Source: an uncultured Methylocystaceae bacterium
GTDB lineage: Bacteria; Pseudomonadota; Alphaproteobacteria; Rhizobiales; Beijerinckiaceae
Assembly: GCA_945956975.1 (NCBI GenBank)
Contig: CAMFKC010000050.1
Location: 1-9,288, forward strand
Direction of reading: 5' to 3'
Length of the DNA stretch: 9,288 nucleotides
Shown: piece by piece, positions 4,754 to 9,288 of the stretch
How the letters are laid out: the number at the start of each line of letters is the position of its first letter
Numbering within the stretch: the stretch's first letter is position 1
Made by a program: the position numbers and the translations under genes
The notes under the pieces: model-generated
What the model was told of the DNA's origin: nothing
Seen by the model: the letters and a program-made list of their open reading frames with translations, nothing else
The model's database searches: none

Positions 4754-7676
4754 AAATCGCCGCCACGCTTTTCGCGCGTTCCTCGATTTCGGCGTTCATC
4801 TGCTTTTCATCCGGCAGGCCGGCGCTGGTCGCGATGCGGCGGCGCACGGCGGGGGGCGCGGCGTCGGTCTTCATGTCGAGCGGCAGGAGGATCCGCTGCA
4901 TCTGCACAACATCGGTGTAAAGCCGGTGCGCCGCGAGCAGCATCTCCATGTCGGCGGTGGCGATCAACCCGCTGGCGCACGCGCGGCGCAAGACATCCGT
5001 CGTACCGACCAAGACAATCTCTTCGTGCGCGGCGGCGTGGGCGAGCACGAGAAATTGCGCGATGAATTCGACGTCGATCAACGCGCCGCGATAGAGCTTG
5101 AGATCCACACGATCCCGATCGCCCTTCTCCTTGGCGATCAGTTCGCGCATCTCGCGGATGTCGCGCGCCACGGCCGCAACCTTGCGCGTCTCACGTAGCG
5201 ATTGCGCGATGGCCGCGCGCAGCTCCTCGAGCAGAGTTGGGTCTCCGCAGACCGGCCGCGCGCGCGAAATGGCCATCTTCTCCCAGGTCTCCGCCTCCTC
5301 GCGCTGATATTGAATGAAGCTCGACAATTGCACCGCGACGGGCCCCTTGGTGCCCGACGGGCGCAGGCGCATGTCGACCTCGTAGAGGGGCCCACGCCGC
5401 GTGGCGACCGTAAGGGCCGAGATCAGGCGCTGCGTCAGGCGCGTGTAGTATTGCACCGCGTGCAACGCGCGGCGCCCGTCGGACTCGGGCCGCTCGGGAT
5501 CGAAATCGTAGACGATCACGAGATCGAGATCCGAGGTCGCGGTCATTTCGCGCGAGCCAAGCTTGCCCATGGCAATGACGGCGACACGGCCGCCGGCGAT
5601 CTCGCCGTGCTCGCTGGCGAAAGCCTTGACGACATGCGTCAACGTCGCTTCCAGCAGGCAGTCGGCGAGCGCGGAAAAGGCAGGCCCCGCATCGACGGGA
5701 TCGATGGCGCCCGACAGCGCGCGCACGCCGATCGAAAACAGGTTCTCCTGCGCGACGAGCCGCGCAGCATCGAGGAAGTCCTCGTATTGCTCGATCGCGT
5801 AGAGACGGCGAGCATGCTCGTCGAAATAGGCGCGGTCGAGCGCGGAGCCGAAAAAGCGGGGGTCGATGACGGCGTCCAGCACATGCGGCGTTCTGGCGAC
5901 GATGGCCGCAAGCCGCGGCGCCGCGCCCAGAACGTCGCCGAAGAGATCGCGAAGCCTGGCGTTGGAGCGGAGGATCGAGAACAATTCGTTGGCGGCGGGC
6001 ATGTGGCCCATCGCGCCGTCGAAGGCTGCGAGCGCCGCATCGGGATCGCCGGAGCCGGCGAGCGATTCCAGGAGTTCGGGCACGAGTTCCGTCAGCACTT
6101 CGCGCGCACGGGCGGTCTGGACGGCGGCGCGGCGGCCGAAGTGCCAGCCGCGCACGGTCTCGGCGGCCAACGGCGGATCCTTGAAGCCCATGCGGGCCAG
6201 CGTTTCGAGCGTCTCGGGATCATCCTGTACGCCGGTGAAGACGAGACTGCCCTTCTCCGCATCGAGTCCCGGCTCGCGCTCGAAAAGCCGCGCATAGTGC
6301 ATCTCGACCTTGCGGAAATGGCGCGTGAGCCAGGCCTCGAACTTCTTGTAGGTGGAGTGGCCGCAAAATTTCGCGAAGCGCGCGAGTTCGTCATCGTCGG
6401 ATGGCAGGCGCTGCGTCTGTTCGTCGGCGATCATCTGCAGCCGATGTTCGACTGTGCGCAGGACGGCGTAGGATTCGGTCAATTCGTCGCGCGCCTGAGG
6501 CGACACCCAATTGTCGGCGGCGAGCGCGGCCAGCATGTCGAGCGTGCGCCGTCCGCGCAATTCGGGCCTCCGGCCGCCGAAGATCAGTTGCTGCGTTTGC
6601 ACGAAGAATTCGATCTCGCGGATGCCGCCACGGCCGAGCTTGACGTCGTGGCCGGGGACGACGACTTCGGCATGGCCGCGCACCGCATGAATCTGCCGCT
6701 TCATTGCATGAATGTCGGCGATCGCCGCATAGTCGAAATAGCGCCGCCAGATGAACGGCCGGAGTTCCTCCAGAAAGCGTGCGCCCAATTCGACCTGCCC
6801 GGCGATCGGGCGCGCCTTGATCATCGCGGCGCGCTCCCAGTTCTGGCCGAGCGTTTCGTAGTAGGAAAGCGCAGCCGGCAGCGAGACAGCGACCGATGTC
6901 GAGCCGGGGTCGGGACGCAGGCGCAGATCGACGCGAAGGACGTAGCCGTCGCCCGTACGCTCGGACAGGATGCGCGACAAGGATTTCGTCAGCCGCACAT
7001 AGAAAGGCGAAGGCTCGCCGCCCTTGAGCCGCGCGGCGGCGATCTCCGGATCGTAGAAGACAACGAGGTCGACATCGCTGGAATAGTTCAGTTCGCCCGC
7101 GCCGTGCTTGCCGAGCGCCAGCACGACCAGCCCGCAATCCAGCGCCGGCTGCGCTGGATCGACAGGCTCGAACCGCCCGTCGGCAATCGCGCGCCGCAGG
7201 AGGAACTCGAGCGTCGCCGAAACGTAGACGTCGGCGGCCGCCGTTAGGGCAGCCGTCACCTGTTCGAGCCGCCACAGGCCGCCGAGGTCCGCGAGCGCGA
7301 TATAAAGCGCGCCGAACTGCCGCGCGCGGCGCAGGCGCTTCATCAGGGCGGCCTCGTCGTGAAGGCCCGCGCAATCGGCGACGAGCTTTTCGAGCGCGGC
7401 GGCGAAGGCCGTGTCGGGATCGCTCGTCAACATGTTGGCAAGGCGCGCCGGATCGGCGGAGGCCAGGCGCCACAAAAACGGCGAATGATCGGCGAGGCCC
7501 GACAGCAGCGCGGCGACGCCGGGCTCCGACAAAAGCCCCTGCAGGCGCGGGTGCTCGCGCGCTGCATCAGCCAGATCCTTCATCCGCGACGCGGCGGCCT
7601 TCCTGTCGGCTGTCAGTGGCGATGGCGCCAGCCGTCGCCAGAACGCAGCTTCGTGTCCTTCAAGGCGCGCCTGCAC
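4731..7676 (-). CDS. glnE: Bifunctional glutamine synthetase adenylyltransferase / adenylyl-removing enzyme
   Basis: GlnE (981 residues; E. coli 946) attaches AMP to, and phosphorolytically removes it from, the regulatory tyrosine of glutamine synthetase, under control of PII and glutamine. Two nucleotidyltransferase halves are visible. The N-terminal adenylyl-removing half has GKHGAGELNYSSDVDLVVFYD, with Asp201/Asp203 and a further Asp250 in VDLRLRPDP, then KLGRGGIREIEFFVQ (347-360). The C-terminal adenylyltransferase half has GKLGSREMTATSDLDLVIVYD, with Asp716/Asp718 and Asp768 in YEVDMRLRPSG, then LIDVEFIAQFLVLAHA (866-881). A helical regulatory linker joins them. One small oddity is Gly-Ala-Leu (864-866), where the family more often has Gly-Gly-Leu. 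The start is GTG at 7676, with AGGGAG about nine bases upstream, inside the end of the kinase gene. The 17-bp overlap implies coupled translation in an operon. Identity is certain; both activities are expected from the intact motifs. Confidence 0.98.
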   Translation of the reverse strand: MQARLEGHEAAFWRRLAPSPLTADRKAAASRMKDLADAAREHPRLQGLLSEPGVAALLSGLADHSPFLWRLASADPARLANMLTSDPDTAFAAALEKLVADCAGLHDEAALMKRLRRARQFGALYIALADLGGLWRLEQVTAALTAAADVYVSATLEFLLRRAIADGRFEPVDPAQPALDCGLVVLALGKHGAGELNYSSDVDLVVFYDPEIAAARLKGGEPSPFYVRLTKSLSRILSERTGDGYVLRVDLRLRPDPGSTSVAVSLPAALSYYETLGQNWERAAMIKARPIAGQVELGARFLEELRPFIWRRYFDYAAIADIHAMKRQIHAVRGHAEVVVPGHDVKLGRGGIREIEFFVQTQQLIFGGRRPELRGRRTLDMLAALAADNWVSPQARDELTESYAVLRTVEHRLQMIADEQTQRLPSDDDELARFAKFCGHSTYKKFEAWLTRHFRKVEMHYARLFEREPGLDAEKGSLVFTGVQDDPETLETLARMGFKDPPLAAETVRGWHFGRRAAVQTARAREVLTELVPELLESLAGSGDPDAALAAFDGAMGHMPAANELFSILRSNARLRDLFGDVLGAAPRLAAIVARTPHVLDAVIDPRFFGSALDRAYFDEHARRLYAIEQYEDFLDAARLVAQENLFSIGVRALSGAIDPVDAGPAFSALADCLLEATLTHVVKAFASEHGEIAGGRVAVIAMGKLGSREMTATSDLDLVIVYDFDPERPESDGRRALHAVQYYTRLTQRLISALTVATRRGPLYEVDMRLRPSGTKGPVAVQLSSFIQYQREEAETWEKMAISRARPVCGDPTLLEELRAAIAQSLRETRKVAAVARDIREMRELIAKEKGDRDRVDLKLYRGALIDVEFIAQFLVLAHAAAHEEIVLVGTTDVLRRACASGLIATADMEMLLAAHRLYTDVVQMQRILLPLDMKTDAAPPAVRRRIATSAGLPDEKQMNAEIEERAKSVAAIFRRLLAA

Positions 7677-9096
7677 GCGTCGAATCTCCCTGCCGAGTCC
7701 CCGGCGGCGACGCCGCTGCGGTCATTGCAGGAATTTCTAGCACGGCGCGGAGGCCCGGCGCATTGTCTTCGAGACGCAGGCCGCCGCCATGCAAATGCGC
7801 GATCGCCGCCGCCAGGGACAGGCCCAGGCCAGATCCCGGAAGCGTACGGGAGGCTTCCAGCCGCACGAAACGGTCGAGCACGCGGTCGCGGTCGGCCGCC
7901 GGCACGCCGGGCCCGCGGTCTTCAACGGACAGACGGACCCTCTGGCCCGCGCGACGCACGACAAGGCGCAATTGCGCGGCGGAGCCCGATTCAGGCGCAC
8001 CGTATTTCAGCCCGTTGTCGAGAAGGTTGGAAAGCGTCTGCGCGATCAACTCCCGGTTGCCGCGCGCCATCACCCCGGGCTCGATGTCGGCGGCGAAGGC
8101 GACGCCCCGCTCTTCCGCAGCGGCTTCGTAAAGTTCGGCGACATCGACCGCGACACGGCTGACGTCGAGCGTCTCCATCTTGGGACCGCTGCCCGATTCG
8201 GCGCGCGCAATGGTGAGCAACGCGTCGAAGATGCGCATCAGGCCATCCGCCTCGCCGATCACCTTCTCGAGCGTCTCGCGAAGCGCTTCGGGCCTGTCGG
8301 TCTGGCGCAGCGCGACATCGGCATTGTTGCGCAGGCGCGTCAGCGGCGTCCGCAAATCATGGGCAATATTGTCGGAGACTTCCTTCATGCCGCGCAGCAG
8401 GGTTTCGATCCGCGTCAGCATGGCGTTCAAATTCTCGGCCAGACGGTCGATCTCGTCGCCGGACCCCGTTACCGGCAGGCGCTTCGACAGGTCGCCGCGC
8501 ATGATGACAGCGGCGGATTCCGACATGGCGTCGACGCGAATCAAGACGCGGCGCGCGACGAACAGGCCGCCGATGGCGCCGATCGCCACGAGCCAGATCA
8601 GCGAATTGGAAAGCGCCTGGCGCAGGATCTTGCGCAGTCGCGCGACTTCCTCGACGTCATGGCCGACGAGCAGCCGGTAGTTTCCGGGCAGTACGAAGAC
8701 GCGGACGAGGGCGCGGCGGCGCGCATCCTTTTCACCCGGCCGTTGATAGGTCGTGTCGACGAGGCCTTCACTCGACAGGGTGGAAGTCGGCAACGAAGCG
8801 ACGTTGCCGACGATCGGGTCGCCGGCGAAAGTGGTCAGCAGATAGATGTCGCCGCCGGGCTGGCGGATGCGCCGCTCGATCGATTGAACGACCTGCTGCA
8901 CGCCGCCTTGCGCATATTGATCCGACAGTCCGCGGATGTCGGCGTCGATCGTTTCGGAAATCTGGTCTTCCAGAACGCCGCGCACGCTGCGCCCGACGTT
9001 CATGACGACGAGGCTGGCCGCGACGCCGAAGATGATCGAATAGACAACGGCGAGCTTGAAGGCGGTCGTGCGAAATAGTTTCGACAGCGCGCTCAC
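7660..9096 (-). CDS. HAMP-domain sensor histidine kinase, partner of the upstream OmpR-type regulator
   Basis: A 478-residue inner-membrane kinase. Membrane helix about 12-33; periplasmic sensor about 34-160, with no recognised ligand motif; second helix about 161-181; HAMP about 182-235; dimerisation domain with the phosphorylated His246 in AHDLRTPLTRLRNNAD; ATPase domain with Asn361 (LLDNGLKYG), Asp393 (EDRGPGVP), LDRFVRLEASR, and GSGLGLSLA at 421-429. After about residue 457 comes a low-complexity tail without a domain. All catalytic elements are present. Translation starts at a GTG whose last two bases lie in the regulator's TGA stop (GTGA). No good Shine-Dalgarno is visible, so re-initiation by the same ribosomes is likely. 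The stop lies 17 bp inside glnE. The signal is unknown; periplasmic sensing is inferred only from topology. Confidence 0.95.
   Translation of the reverse strand: MSALSKLFRTTAFKLAVVYSIIFGVAASLVVMNVGRSVRGVLEDQISETIDADIRGLSDQYAQGGVQQVVQSIERRIRQPGGDIYLLTTFAGDPIVGNVASLPTSTLSSEGLVDTTYQRPGEKDARRRALVRVFVLPGNYRLLVGHDVEEVARLRKILRQALSNSLIWLVAIGAIGGLFVARRVLIRVDAMSESAAVIMRGDLSKRLPVTGSGDEIDRLAENLNAMLTRIETLLRGMKEVSDNIAHDLRTPLTRLRNNADVALRQTDRPEALRETLEKVIGEADGLMRIFDALLTIARAESGSGPKMETLDVSRVAVDVAELYEAAAEERGVAFAADIEPGVMARGNRELIAQTLSNLLDNGLKYGAPESGSAAQLRLVVRRAGQRVRLSVEDRGPGVPAADRDRVLDRFVRLEASRTLPGSGLGLSLAAAIAHLHGGGLRLEDNAPGLRAVLEIPAMTAAASPPGTRQGDSTRAGAP
7686..7691 (-). promoter_or_regulatory. Ribosome binding site of glnE within the kinase gene
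   Basis: The minus strand reads AGGGAG about nine bases before the GTG at 7676, inside the last codons of the sensor kinase. It supports the GTG start and allows initiation besides coupling. Confidence 0.65.
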
Positions 9097-9288
9097 GCGG
9101 CGCCGTCGCGGATCATGTAGCCCGCGCCGCGGATCGTATGCAGGAGCGGCGTTTCGAAGCCCTTGTCGATCTTCGAGCGCAGGCGCGATATATGCACGTC
9201 GATCACGTTGGTCTGCGGATCGAAGTGGTAATCCCAGACGTTTTCCAGCAGCATGGTGCGTGTCACCACCTGACCGGCATGCTTCATC
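9093..9288 (-). CDS. OmpR/PhoB-family response regulator, C-terminal part (5' end outside window)
   Basis: Only the last 64 residues plus part of a codon are inside the window; the receiver domain lies beyond 9288. What is visible is the end of a winged-helix DNA-binding domain: QVVTRTMLLENVWDYHFDP, the recognition helix NVIDVHISRLRSKID, and the wing LLHTIRGAGYMIRD, all typical of OmpR/PhoB regulators. The ATG at 9287-9285 is an internal methionine, not the start. The gene overlaps the kinase by 4 bp (GTGA), so the two form a cognate pair. Because the regulator's receiver is missing, neither the phospho-acceptor nor the target genes can be read here. Confidence 0.95.
   Translation of the reverse strand, partial: MKHAGQVVTRTMLLENVWDYHFDPQTNVIDVHISRLRSKIDKGFETPLLHTIRGAGYMIRDGAA

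Noticed and set aside
5202..7247. A 681-codon open frame antisense to glnE
   Set aside because: Its length comes from high third-position GC in glnE. The product is low-complexity with no recognisable fold, and I see no convincing start signal.
7676..8000. Separate promoter for glnE inside the kinase gene
   Set aside because: No convincing -35/-10 pair is visible; the overlapping start and ribosome binding site explain expression by read-through.
98..9288. CRISPR array, tRNA/rRNA, phage, toxin-antitoxin or defence genes
   Set aside because: No repeat-spacer pattern, RNA gene signature or matching protein family is present; coding density is filled by ordinary metabolic and signalling genes.

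Overview
The window looks like the end of a contig from a high-GC alphaproteobacterium, most likely Hyphomicrobiales (Rhizobiales). The evidence is the codon use, the protein families, and the order response regulator - sensor kinase - glnE meeting a PleC-type kinase gene tail to tail. From memory, rhizobial genomes carry the same arrangement. Family or genus cannot be fixed from the sequence alone.

Positions 1-97 are not genomic. They are an untrimmed Illumina Nextera library end: a homopolymer tail, a badly called P5 sequence, an i5 index resembling N506, and the Read 1 transposon adaptor ending in the Tn5 mosaic end at 97. The organism's DNA begins at 98. Immediately inside it, a minus-strand gene appears to start at 129 and is cut off after about ten codons.

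From 326 to 2271 lie two divergent genes. A glyoxalase I-like VOC enzyme is on the minus strand, with a TTG start chosen by a strong ribosome binding site. A cation diffusion facilitator metal exporter is on the plus strand, with an unusually long cytoplasmic part that appears to hold three tandem ferredoxin-like domains. A 172-bp intergenic region with several small repeats follows, and then a 769-residue membrane-bound, double-PAS sensor histidine kinase of the PleC/DivJ/PdhS group (2444-4753).

The rest (4731-9288) is a tightly packed minus-strand operon, read right to left. It holds the C-terminal end of an OmpR-family response regulator, its HAMP sensor histidine kinase (4-bp overlap), and glnE, the bifunctional glutamine synthetase adenylyltransferase/adenylyl-removing enzyme (17-bp overlap). 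glnE and the PleC-like gene converge and share their last 23 bp. That overlap is an inverted repeat bounded exactly by the two stop codons, and on the glnE transcript it can fold as a terminator-like hairpin.

Functionally the window covers methylglyoxal detoxification, divalent metal export, probable cell-cycle/polarity signalling, an envelope-type two-component system and nitrogen control. I see no mobile element, CRISPR array, tRNA, rRNA or defence system, and no convincing new system. The most useful observations are the decoded adaptor, the terminator-in-overlap at 4731-4753, and the triple C-terminal domain of the metal exporter.
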